NCBI GenBank assembly: GCA_016789905.1
Contig: JAEUQC010000104.1
Location: forward strand, 1-64,000
DNA length: 64,000 nucleotides
Direction of reading: 5' to 3'
Source: Bryobacterales bacterium
GTDB lineage: Bacteria; Acidobacteriota; Terriglobia; Bryobacterales; Bryobacteraceae
Numbering within the stretch: the stretch's first letter is position 1; every line of letters begins with the position of its first letter. The position numbers and the translations under genes were made by a program. Of this stretch, positions 24,899-34,040 are shown one piece after another. The notes below the pieces were generated by a model. That model was not told where the DNA came from. It searched no databases and saw only the letters and a program-made list of their open reading frames with translations.

Positions 24899-24904
24899 TA
24901 TAAT
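24899..24904 (+). promoter_or_regulatory. Consensus -10 hexamer (TATAAT), leaderless start
   Basis: A perfect TATAAT ends six bases before ATG 24911, so transcription should start at about the A of the start codon. No ribosome site fits between. This is the clearest leaderless example in the window. Confidence 0.6.
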
Positions 24905-24910
24905 GCAAGC

Positions 24911-25576
24911 ATGTGGAAGCCCCTGTTTTTCCTGGTGATTTGTGGGTGCATGCTGCCGGCGCAGGTGAAACGGCCACCGGGAGAGTTTGAAAACGACAGG
25001 GTGATGGTGCAATCGGCGGTGTTCAACGATCGGGAGACCGTGAAGCGGATGATTGGGCACGACTTCGACGGAACGGTGGCGGTGGTGGAAATTACGGTGA
25101 CGCCGCGCGGCGGTGAGCCGCTGGATGTGGAACGGGAGGACTGGACGCTGTTTTCGAATAAAGACGCGCAGAAGGCGCCGGCGTTCCACCCAAGCCAACT
25201 GGCCGGGCAAGGCGCGATTGTGGTGAAAGAGACGCGAGACGGGGGCGGACTGATGGCGGGGAACAACCCGAACGCGCCGGTGATTGGAGGGATTCCGGGG
25301 ACGGGCGGGCGGCCACGCTCCGTGGGAGACGGCGGCGGGGGAATTGGGAATTCGGCGTCGCAAGCGGTGGGGGTGGGTATCGAAATGAAGAACGACGCGA
25401 ATGTGAATCCGATACTGGCGGGGTTGAAAGCGAAGGAGTTGGTGTACGGAAAGACGATGAAGCCGGTGAAGGGATTGTTGTACTTTTCGTTGGAAGGAAA
25501 ACACAAGTTGAAGGACCTGGAACTGTGGTATCGGGGCCCGGCGGGCAAGTTCGTAATATCCTATAAGCCTCGATGA
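24911..25576 (+). CDS. Exported protein of unknown function
   Basis: 221 aa from ATG 24911. Signal peptide WKPLFFLVICGCMLPAQ (a Cys within the hydrophobic part, not a good lipobox). The body has a strand-rich domain, VAVVEITVTPRGGEPLDVEREDWTLF, a Gly/Pro-rich loop at about residues 113-150, and a C-terminal YFSLEGKHKLKDLELWYRGPAGKFVISY strand pair. It resembles secreted immunoglobulin-like modules, without a firm family. It ends in ATGA shared with the next gene, so the two are one transcript. Confidence 0.65.
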   Translation: MWKPLFFLVICGCMLPAQVKRPPGEFENDRVMVQSAVFNDRETVKRMIGHDFDGTVAVVEITVTPRGGEPLDVEREDWTLFSNKDAQKAPAFHPSQLAGQGAIVVKETRDGGGLMAGNNPNAPVIGGIPGTGGRPRSVGDGGGGIGNSASQAVGVGIEMKNDANVNPILAGLKAKELVYGKTMKPVKGLLYFSLEGKHKLKDLELWYRGPAGKFVISYKPR

Positions 25577-26640
25577 CGATACACGATTTAGATACGCCGG
25601 CCCTGGTGGTCGATTTGGATGTGATGGAGCGCAACTTGAGCCGGATGGCCGATTATGCGCGCGCGCACGGGCTGCGGCTGCGGCCGCACACGAAGACGCA
25701 CAAAATTCCGGCGCTGGGCGCACGGCAATTGGCGCTGGGGGCGGTGGGCCTGACAGTGGCCAAGGTTTCCGAGGCCGAGGTGATGCTGGCGGCTGGCGAA
25801 GGAGATCTGCTGATCGCCTATCCAATCTTCGGCACGGAGAAGATGAGGCGGCTGGTGGAGGTGGCGCGGCGGTCACGGGTAACCGTGTCGGTGGACAGTG
25901 TAGAAGCGGCACGGCCGATAGCAGAAGCGGCGCGGTCAGCGGGCGTTTCGATTGGCGTGCTGGCGGAAGTGGACGCGGGGCTGCACCGCGTGGGGGTGAG
26001 GCCGGAAGTATTTGTGGACCTGCTGCGCGGACTGGCCGGGCTGGACGGCATTGCCCTGCGGGGGATGGCGTTTTACCCGGGGCACATTAAGAATCAGGAC
26101 CTGGCGGCGGTGGGTGTTTTGTCAGATCTGATTTCGGGGCTGGTGCGGGAGGCGGCGGCGGCCGGGTTCGAACTGCCGGTGGTTTCAGGCGGGTCGACAC
26201 CAACGGAATGGAACTCGCATCTGGTGAAGGGTATGAACGAAATCCGGCCCGGGACCTATATCTTCAATGACCGGAACACAATTATTTCCGGGGCGTGCCA
26301 GGCGGAAGACTGCGCGGCGACGATTATCGCCACCGTGGTTTCGACGGCAGTGCCGGGACAGTTCGTGATTGACGGCGGATCGAAGACGTTTTCATCGGAC
26401 AAAGCGGCGGCGGAGGGCTTTGGGGTATTTTTGGACGCGCCGGACGCGTTGTTCGAAAAGATGAACGAGGAGCACGGGTATGTGAAACACGCCGGACATC
26501 AGCGAAAGGTGGGCGAGCGGGTACGGATTCTGCCGAACCACATTTGCGTGGCGGTGAATCTGCATGAACGGATATACGGCGTGCGGGGGGAAGAGGTGGT
26601 GGAAACGTGGACGGTGGACGGGCGGGGTAAGCTGCAATAG
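25573..26640 (+). CDS. D-threonine aldolase / alanine racemase-fold PLP enzyme
   Basis: 355 aa. Fold type III PLP protein: LRPHTKTHKIPALGARQL carries the PLP lysine, DAGLHRVGVRP and VVSGGSTPTEW are barrel motifs, and the C-terminal LPNHICVAVNLHERIYGVRG gives the metal-binding His (usual form NHxCxxxNLH). The family splits D-threonine or similar D-3-hydroxyamino acids to glycine and aldehyde, or dehydrates D-serine. Length is normal. It starts inside the preceding stop (ATGA) and is followed by a strong terminator. Confidence 0.88.
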   Translation: MTIHDLDTPALVVDLDVMERNLSRMADYARAHGLRLRPHTKTHKIPALGARQLALGAVGLTVAKVSEAEVMLAAGEGDLLIAYPIFGTEKMRRLVEVARRSRVTVSVDSVEAARPIAEAARSAGVSIGVLAEVDAGLHRVGVRPEVFVDLLRGLAGLDGIALRGMAFYPGHIKNQDLAAVGVLSDLISGLVREAAAAGFELPVVSGGSTPTEWNSHLVKGMNEIRPGTYIFNDRNTIISGACQAEDCAATIIATVVSTAVPGQFVIDGGSKTFSSDKAAAEGFGVFLDAPDALFEKMNEEHGYVKHAGHQRKVGERVRILPNHICVAVNLHERIYGVRGEEVVETWTVDGRGKLQ

Positions 26641-26644
26641 TGAC

Positions 26645-26676
26645 AAAAAGGGCGAACGCTGGAGCGTTCGCCCTTT
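26645..26676. terminator. Bidirectional intrinsic terminator
   Basis: Arms aaagggcgaacgct (26647-26660) and agcgttcgcccttt (26663-26676) are perfect complements with a 2-base loop, with A-rich sequence on the left and T on the right. It lies between convergent genes and can serve both strands. Confidence 0.9.
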
Positions 26677-26693
26677 CGATTGCCGAGTGGTGA

Positions 26694-26990
26694 CTACTCG
26701 GAGATTTTTTCGACGTGAACGGAGTCACCGGTAACGGATCCGGTGATGGTGACGGCCTTGCCGTAGTACTTTTCAGTAACGGCGTCGGCATTGTGGATCT
26801 TGATCACTTTGCCATCGGCGGTAACGAGGACCGGAGAACCGCCCTTGGCAATGCAACCCTTGACGCAACCGGCATTCTCTTTGCCGGGGCCGTGCTTGGC
26901 GCCACAGCCGGAATCGGAGATGGAACCCTTAAGTTCTGCACCGTACATGCCCATCGCAGCGACGGACAATGCGAGTAATAGCTTCTTCAT
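26694..26990 (-). CDS. Small exported Cys-containing protein
   Basis: 98 aa. Sec signal KKLLLALSVAAMGMYG, then a compact domain with four Cys in GCGAKHGPGK...CVKGCIAKGG, followed by PVLVTADGKVIKIHNAD and VTITGSVTGDSVHVEKI. The Cys/His spacing recalls small periplasmic proteins common in Acidobacteria, and the C-terminal half is OB-like. Function unknown. The 126-bp space upstream has gggagaa before ATG 26990 and a TATAGT about 55 bases up, a conventional promoter with leader. Confidence 0.7.
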   Translation of the reverse strand: MKKLLLALSVAAMGMYGAELKGSISDSGCGAKHGPGKENAGCVKGCIAKGGSPVLVTADGKVIKIHNADAVTEKYYGKAVTITGSVTGDSVHVEKISE

Positions 26991-27116
26991 TCTTCTTTTC
27001 TCCCTGGGAACTCGGACCGAGATGGTCCTTGATAAGGACTATACTTCACAAACCGGGGGTAAAGCAACCGGCCTCATTTGTATCTACGTAAACAGACGAG
27101 GGTTGGATGCTTCCAA

Positions 27117-28049
27117 CTATAGGGTGCGTTGCAGAGAAATGCCACCGTTGGAGGTGCTGAGGTCGAGCAGGGCGCCGCCGGTGCCGACTTTGCCTTCAAC
27201 GCGCTTCTTGGTCACCTCGCCTTCGACGTTGAAATCGCTGCGCACGGAGGAGCCGCTGGTGCGGGCGGCCACCTGGAAATTGGAGCCGGAGGGGAGTTTT
27301 ACTTCAATGGAGCCATTGGTGGTGGAGGCGCGGACATCGTTTTTGAGCGAGGTGGGCAGGCGGAGTTCGATGCTGCCATTGGTGGTGGAGAAGTGCATCT
27401 TGCGATCATCGGTGGAACGGGTCATGGCGGCGACGATGGAGCCGTTGGTGGTGGAAGCATCCATAGAGCCCTGAATTCCGTCGAGCTTGATACGGCCGTT
27501 GGTGGTGCGCGCGGTGGCGGGGCCGTTGAGGTCGACGAGTTCGATGGTGCCGTTGGTGGAATTGGCGGAGACGGTGCCGTTGACGGCGGAGACGCGAACG
27601 GAGCCGTTGGTGGTGCGGAGAGTGGCGTTGCCGTCGGTTCCGGTGAGGCGCAGCGAGCCGTTGGTGGATTTCACCAGTTCAAGCACCATCTGTTTGGGAA
27701 CGCGAATCTGGTAGCGGGCACCGGAGTTGCCGCCACGGTCGAGCGGGGGAACGGTGCGGATGTTCACCGAGTCGGCACCGCGGGAGATATCGATTTTGAC
27801 CTGTTGGAGGCGTTCACGAGAGTTGGCGAACCGGGCACCATCGATTTCGATTTTGGACTGCTCCCAGGAGGAGATCTCCACGGCGCCGTTGTAGTTCTCG
27901 AGCAGCAGGCGGCTGCCGGGCTTGCAGTCATAGGAGTAGTGGAACGGCTCCTCCTCCTTGGGACCGATGGAAACATCGTCAATGTCGATATCGCAACCGG
28001 CGAGACCGAGAGTGGCGGCGAGCAGGAGGCATGAAATAGAGTTCCGCAT
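27117..28049 (-). CDS. DUF4097-type beta-repeat lipoprotein
   Basis: 310 aa from ATG 28049. Lipoprotein signal ISCLLLAATLGLAGC, then about nine degenerate repeats of 16-25 residues each centred on TNGS (STNGSLRL, TTNGSVRV, AVNGTVSA, STNGTIEL, TTNGRIKL, TTNGSIVA, TTNGSIEL, TTNGSIEV, TSNGGISL). This is the DUF4097 pattern and predicts a right-handed beta-helix or stacked beta strands held outside the cytoplasm by a lipid. No ligand known. The DNA repeats as gccgttggtggt on the plus strand. ATG 28085 would add 12 residues before the signal and is less likely. Confidence 0.8.
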   Translation of the reverse strand: MRNSISCLLLAATLGLAGCDIDIDDVSIGPKEEEPFHYSYDCKPGSRLLLENYNGAVEISSWEQSKIEIDGARFANSRERLQQVKIDISRGADSVNIRTVPPLDRGGNSGARYQIRVPKQMVLELVKSTNGSLRLTGTDGNATLRTTNGSVRVSAVNGTVSANSTNGTIELVDLNGPATARTTNGRIKLDGIQGSMDASTTNGSIVAAMTRSTDDRKMHFSTTNGSIELRLPTSLKNDVRASTTNGSIEVKLPSGSNFQVAARTSGSSVRSDFNVEGEVTKKRVEGKVGTGGALLDLSTSNGGISLQRTL

Positions 28050-28142
28050 GACACGGAGTACGCATGGGGGTAAAAAAAGTTCCATGGTATTCTGAGCATT
28101 ACACTTTCCTGCCCGTTTGTTCCTTTAAATCACCCAAAAAAC

Positions 28143-31100
28143 ATGAGAAAACTGCTTGCCCTGAACCGTGGCGAGATCGCCATTCGCATCCTTCGAGCCG
28201 CCAATGAGCTGGGGCTGAAGACAGTAGCCGTGTACTCAAAGGAAGACCGGTTGAGCCTGCATCGTTTCAAGGCCGATGAGGCCTACGAAGTGGGGCAAGG
28301 GTTAGGCCCGGTGCAGGCGTACCTGGACGTGGAGGGAATCTGCGCGCTGGCAGCGGAAAAGGGCGTGGACGCGATTCATCCTGGGTATGGGTTTCTGTCG
28401 GAAAACCCGGCGCTGCCGCGGGCGTGTGCCAAGTATGGGCTGACGTTCGTGGGTCCGCGTGCCGAACTGCTGGAAATGTTGGGCGACAAGACGGCGGCGA
28501 GGCGGTTGGCGCAGAAGGCGGGCGTGCCGGTGATTCCGGGAACGGAAAAGCCTGTTGCGGATTTGAAGAAGGCCGCGGAGATGGCGGCGAAAATCGGGTT
28601 TCCGGTGATAATTAAAGCCGCGTTCGGCGGGGGCGGGCGCGGGATGCGCGTGGTGCTGGACCCGGCCGAGTTGGAAGTTCGGCTCGCGGAAGCGCAGCAA
28701 GAAGCGGCGGCGGCGTTCGGGAATGGGGCGGTGTTCATTGAGCGCTACATCCGGCGGCCGCGGCACGTGGAAGTACAGATTATGGCCGACATGCACGGCA
28801 ACGTGTTGCATTTGCATGAGCGGGATTGCTCTGTGCAGCGGCGGCACCAGAAAGTGGTGGAGGTGGCGCCGGCGATTGGGCTGGACCCTCGCATCCGGAG
28901 GGAGTTGGCGGACGCGGCAGTGGCACTGGCGAAGACGGCCGGCTATGAGAACGCCGGAACAGTGGAGTTCCTGGTGGACTCCGCCACGGGCGAATGGTTC
29001 TTCATTGAAGTGAATCCGCGGGTGCAGGTGGAGCATACGGTGACCGAGCTGGTGACGGGCATCGACATTGTGCAGACGCAGATATTGATTGCGCAGGGGC
29101 ATGCGTTGCACGGCGAAAAGATCAACCTGCCGGCGCAGGAAGATGTTCCGCTGCACGGGACGGCGCTGCAGTGCCGCGTGACAACGGAAGACCCGGCGAA
29201 TCACTTTTTGCCGGACTACGGGAAGTTGCAGACGTACCGTTCGCCGGCCGGGTTCGGCATCCGGCTGGATGCGGCGAGCGCATACGGCGGAGCGGTGATC
29301 ACACCGTTCTACGACTCGTTGCTGGTGAAGGTGACCAGTTGGGGACGCACGTTCCCGGAGGCGTGCAGCCGGATGGACCGTGCGCTGCGCGAGTTCCGGA
29401 TACGAGGCGTGAAGACGAACATTCCGTTCGTGGAAAATGTGGTGAACCACGCGGCCTTTCAGAAAGGGACCATTACGACGAACTGGCTGGCGGAGACGCC
29501 AGAGCTGTTCAAGTTCTCCGCGCGGAAGGACCGGGCGACGCGGGTGCTTTCGTATTTGGCGGAAGTGAACGTGAATGGGAACCCGGAGGTGAAGGGGCGG
29601 GTGATTCCGGCCGAATGCAAGCCGGCGCCGGTTCCGGTACACAATCCGCTGCCGCCGCCGAAGGGAACCAAACAGCGGCTGGACGAGATGGGTCCGGAGA
29701 AGTTCGCGGCCTGGGTACGGGCGCAGAAACGTTTGCTGCTGACCGATACGACGATGCGGGACGCGCACCAATCGCTGTTCGCAACGCGGGCGCGGACTTA
29801 CGATCTGCACCAGATTGCCAACTTCTCAGCGCATACCATGAGCGAGTTGTTCAGCCTGGAAATGTGGGGCGGGGCGACGTTCGACGTATCGATGCGGTTC
29901 CTTTTGGAGGACCCCTGGCAGCGGTTGCGGCTGCTGCGGGCGGCGATTCCGAATATCTGTTTCCAGATGCTGCTGCGGGCGTCGAACGCGGTGGGCTATA
30001 CGGCGTATCCGGACAACGTGGTGCGGGAGTTCATATCCGGCGCGGCGGAGAACGGCATGGACATTTTCCGGGTGTTCGATTCGTTGAATTGGCTGCCGAA
30101 CATGAAAGTGCCGATGGAGGCGGTGCGGAAGACAAATCGAGTATGTGAAGCGGCGATCTGTTACACGGGCGACATACTGGATCCGAAGCGGGATAAATAC
30201 TCGCTGGATTACTACGTGAAGATGGCGAAGGAACTGGAACGGATGGGCGCGCACATGCTGGCCATTAAAGACATGGCCGGGCTGTGCAAGCCGTATGCCG
30301 CGCACAAACTGGTGAAGACGCTGCGGGAAGAGGTGGGGCTGCCAATCCATTTCCACACGCATGATACGAGCGGGATTAATGCTTCGTCGATTCTGAAGGC
30401 GGCAGAAGCGGGGGTGGACGTCTGCGACGCGGCACTGGCGTCGATGAGCGGAACGACAAGCCAGCCGAACCTGAATTCGATTGTGGCGGCGCTGAACCAT
30501 ACGCCGCGGGCGACGGGCCTGGACCTGGATTCACTGAACCGGGCGAGCGATTACTGGGAGGGGGTGCGGGCCTGGTATAAGCCGTTCGATAGCGGATTGA
30601 GCGCGGGTACGGCGGAAGTGTATTTGCACGAGATGCCAGGGGGGCAGTTCACGAACTTGAAGGAGCAGGCCGATGCGATGGGCCTGGGGCCGAAGTGGGG
30701 GGAGATTGCGCGGACCTACGCGGAAGTGAACCTGGCGTTCGGGGACATTGTGAAGGTGACGCCATCGAGCAAAGTGGTGGGCGACATGGCGATATTCCTG
30801 GTGTCGCACGGGTTGACGATGGCCGAAATTGAAAGGCTGCCGGTGGACCATACGCTGACGCTGCCGAACTCGGTGATCGACATGTTTGAAGGGTCGCTGG
30901 GCGAGCCTCCGGGCGGGTGGCCAAAGAAGCTGGCGGCGATCATTCTGAAGGGCGGCAAGCCGAGGAAGGGCCGGCCGGGGGCGCACCTGGCGGCGGTGGA
31001 CATGGGCGAGACGGCGGCGCTCGTGGAGAAGAAGATTGGCCGGAAGCCAAGCAAAACCGACGTTCTGAGCTACCTGATGTATCCGGATGTGTTTGTGAAG

Positions 31101-31580
31101 TTCGCCAAGGCGCACGCCTCCTACGGGGACCTGGAAGCACTGCCGACGCCGCAGTTTTTCTATGGCATGGCGCGCGGCGAAGAGATCAACGTCTTTATTG
31201 AAGACGGCAAATCGCTCATCATCAAATACCTGACGACGAGCGAACCGCACCCGGATGGGACGCGAACGGTGTTCTTCGAACTGAACGGCCAGCCGAGGGA
31301 AATCACGGTTCGCGACCGCGGACTGCAGCCCACGGAAGCGGCGCGGCTAAAGGCCGATCCGGCGGAGGCGGGACAGGTGGGCGCGCCGATCCCTGGCGCC
31401 GTGTCGTCGATCGCGGTAGAGTTGGGGCAGAAAGTGGAAAAGGGCGACCGGCTGCTGGTGATGGAAGCGATGAAGATGCAGACGACGGTGTATGCGCCAA
31501 TTGGAGGGACGGTGAAGCAGAAGCTGATAGCGCCAGGCGCGCAAGTGGAGTCGAAGGATCTGCTGATTGTGATCGGGTAG
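28143..31580 (+). CDS. pyc: Pyruvate carboxylase (single chain)
   Basis: 1145 aa, full length for the alpha4 enzyme. It carboxylates pyruvate to oxaloacetate, refilling the TCA cycle. Domain order: biotin carboxylase 1-450 (KAAFGGGGRGMRVV, HLHERDCSVQRRHQKV, FIEVNPRVQVEHTVTE), carboxyltransferase about 525-800 (TTMRDAHQSLFATR, HFHTHDTSG), and a C-terminal biotinyl domain with VMEAMKMQT. Both metal His of the transferase are present. ATG 28143 has no ribosome site. It is followed after nine bases by the CDF gene. Confidence 0.96.
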   Translation: MRKLLALNRGEIAIRILRAANELGLKTVAVYSKEDRLSLHRFKADEAYEVGQGLGPVQAYLDVEGICALAAEKGVDAIHPGYGFLSENPALPRACAKYGLTFVGPRAELLEMLGDKTAARRLAQKAGVPVIPGTEKPVADLKKAAEMAAKIGFPVIIKAAFGGGGRGMRVVLDPAELEVRLAEAQQEAAAAFGNGAVFIERYIRRPRHVEVQIMADMHGNVLHLHERDCSVQRRHQKVVEVAPAIGLDPRIRRELADAAVALAKTAGYENAGTVEFLVDSATGEWFFIEVNPRVQVEHTVTELVTGIDIVQTQILIAQGHALHGEKINLPAQEDVPLHGTALQCRVTTEDPANHFLPDYGKLQTYRSPAGFGIRLDAASAYGGAVITPFYDSLLVKVTSWGRTFPEACSRMDRALREFRIRGVKTNIPFVENVVNHAAFQKGTITTNWLAETPELFKFSARKDRATRVLSYLAEVNVNGNPEVKGRVIPAECKPAPVPVHNPLPPPKGTKQRLDEMGPEKFAAWVRAQKRLLLTDTTMRDAHQSLFATRARTYDLHQIANFSAHTMSELFSLEMWGGATFDVSMRFLLEDPWQRLRLLRAAIPNICFQMLLRASNAVGYTAYPDNVVREFISGAAENGMDIFRVFDSLNWLPNMKVPMEAVRKTNRVCEAAICYTGDILDPKRDKYSLDYYVKMAKELERMGAHMLAIKDMAGLCKPYAAHKLVKTLREEVGLPIHFHTHDTSGINASSILKAAEAGVDVCDAALASMSGTTSQPNLNSIVAALNHTPRATGLDLDSLNRASDYWEGVRAWYKPFDSGLSAGTAEVYLHEMPGGQFTNLKEQADAMGLGPKWGEIARTYAEVNLAFGDIVKVTPSSKVVGDMAIFLVSHGLTMAEIERLPVDHTLTLPNSVIDMFEGSLGEPPGGWPKKLAAIILKGGKPRKGRPGAHLAAVDMGETAALVEKKIGRKPSKTDVLSYLMYPDVFVKFAKAHASYGDLEALPTPQFFYGMARGEEINVFIEDGKSLIIKYLTTSEPHPDGTRTVFFELNGQPREITVRDRGLQPTEAARLKADPAEAGQVGAPIPGAVSSIAVELGQKVEKGDRLLVMEAMKMQTTVYAPIGGTVKQKLIAPGAQVESKDLLIVIG

Positions 31581-31589
31581 CACCCGGCT

Positions 31590-32477
31590 ATGAAGACCGC
31601 GTACCAGCAAGCCCGGCGCATGGCATTGACCGGGCTTGCGGTGAGCGCCGCGTTGGCGGTATTGAAGATCACGATCGGGCTGGCGGCGGGTTCATCGGCC
31701 ACGGTGGCAGATGGTGTGGAATCAGCAACGGACGTATTTGCGTCGGGGCTTCTGATTGTCGGATTGACCATTGCGGCGCTGCCGGCGGACCGCAACCATC
31801 CGTACGGCCATGGGCGATTTGAGATACTAACGGGCCTGGCGATAGGCCTGGTGCTTTGCGTGACGGGGGCCACGATTAGCTACAGGAGTTATGAGCATAT
31901 TGGCCATGCGGAGATACCGAAGGCATATGCGATTTGGCCGCTATTGATATCGCTGGGCGCGAAAGCTGCGTTGAGTTACTACAAGTTACGAGTGGCAAAG
32001 CGGATTCATTCGGGAGCATTGGCCGCCGATGGGAAGAACGACTTTGTGGATGTGATTTCCGGATTCACGGCGCTGGTGGCGCTGGGGCTTACCCTGGCGG
32101 ACCCGGTTCGATTCGCGGACGCGGACCCGATTGGAGCAGTGGCGGTGGGCGGGATCGTGCTGTTTTTGGGGTTGCAGGTGATGTGGGAGACATCGGAGCA
32201 GTTGGTGGACACGATGCCGGACGATACGAACCTTGCGGAACTGCGGGCGGTGGCGATGAGCGTGGCGGGGGTGGAGTACGTCGAGAAAATCATGGCGCGA
32301 AAGACTGGGCTGCGCTGGCACGTAGACATGCACATACACGTGAACCCGGCCATGACGGTGCGGGATTCGCATATTGTGGCGGGGACGGTAAAGAGTGAAT
32401 TGCGGACGAAGCTTGCGTGGATTGAAAACGTTTTGGTGCATATAGAGCCGTTTGAACCGGAGAACAGGATTCGATAG
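31590..32477 (+). CDS. Cation diffusion facilitator (CDF) metal exporter
   Basis: 295 aa with six predicted membrane helices and a C-terminal cytoplasmic domain of about 90 residues. TM2 keeps ATVADGVESATDVFAS with the two metal Asp, and the NHPYGHGRFE loop is present. In TM5 the usual HxxxD site reads NDFVD, so His is replaced by Asn; Asp/Asn sites are seen in CDFs that do not favour zinc, so Mn, Fe or Co transport is possible. It pumps divalent metal out using the proton gradient. Close behind pyc, probably the same transcript. Confidence 0.9.
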   Translation: MKTAYQQARRMALTGLAVSAALAVLKITIGLAAGSSATVADGVESATDVFASGLLIVGLTIAALPADRNHPYGHGRFEILTGLAIGLVLCVTGATISYRSYEHIGHAEIPKAYAIWPLLISLGAKAALSYYKLRVAKRIHSGALAADGKNDFVDVISGFTALVALGLTLADPVRFADADPIGAVAVGGIVLFLGLQVMWETSEQLVDTMPDDTNLAELRAVAMSVAGVEYVEKIMARKTGLRWHVDMHIHVNPAMTVRDSHIVAGTVKSELRTKLAWIENVLVHIEPFEPENRIR

Positions 32478-32480
32478 ACT
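32475..32480 (+). promoter_or_regulatory. Possible -10 hexamer (TAGACT) for the Gfo/Idh/MocA gene
   Basis: TAGACT ends nine bases before ATG 32490 and overlaps the CDF stop codon. No ribosome site precedes the start. Confidence 0.25.
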
Positions 32481-32489
32481 CGTCGATTC

Positions 32490-34040
32490 ATGGCCACACA
32501 CACCCGCCGCTACTTTTTCTACGGAGCGGCATTGACCGCCGCTGTACCCGCCGCCGGTTTCGGCAGCACGCCTTCGTTGAAGGCGCTTGGATACAAATCG
32601 CCGAACGAAAAGCTGAACCTGGCCGCCATTGGCGCGGGCGGGCAGCCGGCGGCGGACCTGCGCATTGCGCAAGGCGGCGTAGAGAACGTGGTGGCACTGG
32701 CGGACGTGGATTGGGCGCGCGGGCAGGAATCGTTCAAGCGCTTTCCGGATGCCGAGAAATTCAAAGATTACCGGCAGATGCTGGATAAGAAGGGCAAGGA
32801 GATCGACGCGATTGTGGTTGGGCCGCCGGACCATATGCACGCGACGTGCGCGCTGGCGTGTATGCAGATGGGAAAGCATATCTACGTGGAAAAACCGCTG
32901 ACGCGGACCTCGTGGGAAGCGCGGCTGCTGTGGCAGGCGGCGCAGAAGTACAACGTGGCAACGCAGATGGGCAACCAGGGATATTCGCACGACGCGACGC
33001 GGGTGGCCTGTGAGATTATCTGGTCCGGCGAGATTGGCGATGTGAGCGAAGTTCACGCCTGGACAGGGCGGCCATCGTGGCCGCAGGGCATGACGCAAAC
33101 CGCGGAGGCATCGCCGGTTCCGGACACGCTGGACTGGGACCTGTGGCTGGGCGGCGCGGCCGCGCGGCCATTCACCGCCGGGGACGCGAATTATAAGGAG
33201 TTTGTGGCGGCGCGGAACACGCGGTACGGCCGCGGCGGGGGCGGCGACGGGTTCGGCTTCTATTTGCCGTTCAACTGGCGGGGGTTTTATGACTTTGGTT
33301 CAAGCCTGATCGGCGATTGGGGCGTCCACATACTGGGCCCGGCGAACTGGGCGTTGCAGTTGGCGCCGGAGCATTTGAAAAGCGTGGAATGCGTGAAGAA
33401 GGATTCCCTGCCCCCGTTCACGTTCCCGGATGTATTAACTATTAAGTACGAATTTGGGCCGCGGCCGGGAATGCCTCCAGTTACGATCTACTGGTATCAT
33501 CACGCGGGCGGCGACGCCTATTTGCCGCCAGGGATGACGGCGGAACAGGCACGGAAGATACCCGATCAGGGTCCGCAGGTGGGGCCGCAAAGCGGACAGG
33601 GCGGGTTCCGGCCGGGGTCAGGCGGCGCGGGGGCTCCGCGGCCGGTGCAGAATAGCGGATACAACGAGATTTTTGTTGGCTCGAAGGGCTATTTGGGAAC
33701 AAGCGGACGGGGCGAGGGCGTGGGCCTTCTGCCAGGTTCGCGATGGGCGGAATATAAGCTGCCGGCGCCGTATTTGTCGCGTTCGCCCGGCGCAAGCACG
33801 GGCAGCAACCATGCGGCGCACTGCCGGGATTGGATCCGGGCCTGCAAAGGGGGCGCGCCGGCCTGCTCCAACTTCAGTATCGCGGCGAAGTATACCGAGT
33901 GGCTGGTGTTGGGCGCGGCGGCGGTTCACGTGGAAGGCAAACTGCTGTGGGACAACGCGAAAGGCGAATTCACCAATAGCCGGGAGGCAAATAAGTGGGT
34001 GAAGCCGGCGTTCCGGAAGGGCTGGGAGATTAAGCTATAA
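32490..34040 (+). CDS. Tat-exported Gfo/Idh/MocA-family oxidoreductase
   Basis: 516 aa. Starts with HTRRYFFYGAALTAAVPAAG, a twin-arginine signal. The Rossmann part shows AAIGAGGQPAADL and, near residue 130, the conserved HIYVEKPLTR. The C-terminal half (IGDWGVHILGPANW; NHAAHCRDWIRACKGG) matches the large secreted dehydrogenases of this family in Acidobacteria and Planctomycetes, which act on sugars or cyclitols with NAD(P). Gly/Pro-rich loop at about 365-390. Its end overlaps the convergent DUF1501 gene by 11 bases. Confidence 0.9.
   Translation: MATHTRRYFFYGAALTAAVPAAGFGSTPSLKALGYKSPNEKLNLAAIGAGGQPAADLRIAQGGVENVVALADVDWARGQESFKRFPDAEKFKDYRQMLDKKGKEIDAIVVGPPDHMHATCALACMQMGKHIYVEKPLTRTSWEARLLWQAAQKYNVATQMGNQGYSHDATRVACEIIWSGEIGDVSEVHAWTGRPSWPQGMTQTAEASPVPDTLDWDLWLGGAAARPFTAGDANYKEFVAARNTRYGRGGGGDGFGFYLPFNWRGFYDFGSSLIGDWGVHILGPANWALQLAPEHLKSVECVKKDSLPPFTFPDVLTIKYEFGPRPGMPPVTIYWYHHAGGDAYLPPGMTAEQARKIPDQGPQVGPQSGQGGFRPGSGGAGAPRPVQNSGYNEIFVGSKGYLGTSGRGEGVGLLPGSRWAEYKLPAPYLSRSPGASTGSNHAAHCRDWIRACKGGAPACSNFSIAAKYTEWLVLGAAAVHVEGKLLWDNAKGEFTNSREANKWVKPAFRKGWEIKL

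Noticed and set aside
27129..28034. Gly-rich plus-strand frame opposite the DUF4097 gene
   Set aside because: Its repeats are only the antisense of the TNGS repeats; no start signal.
28302..29810. 502-aa minus-strand frame inside pyc
   Set aside because: Arg/His-rich antisense of the biotin carboxylase; no ribosome site or family.
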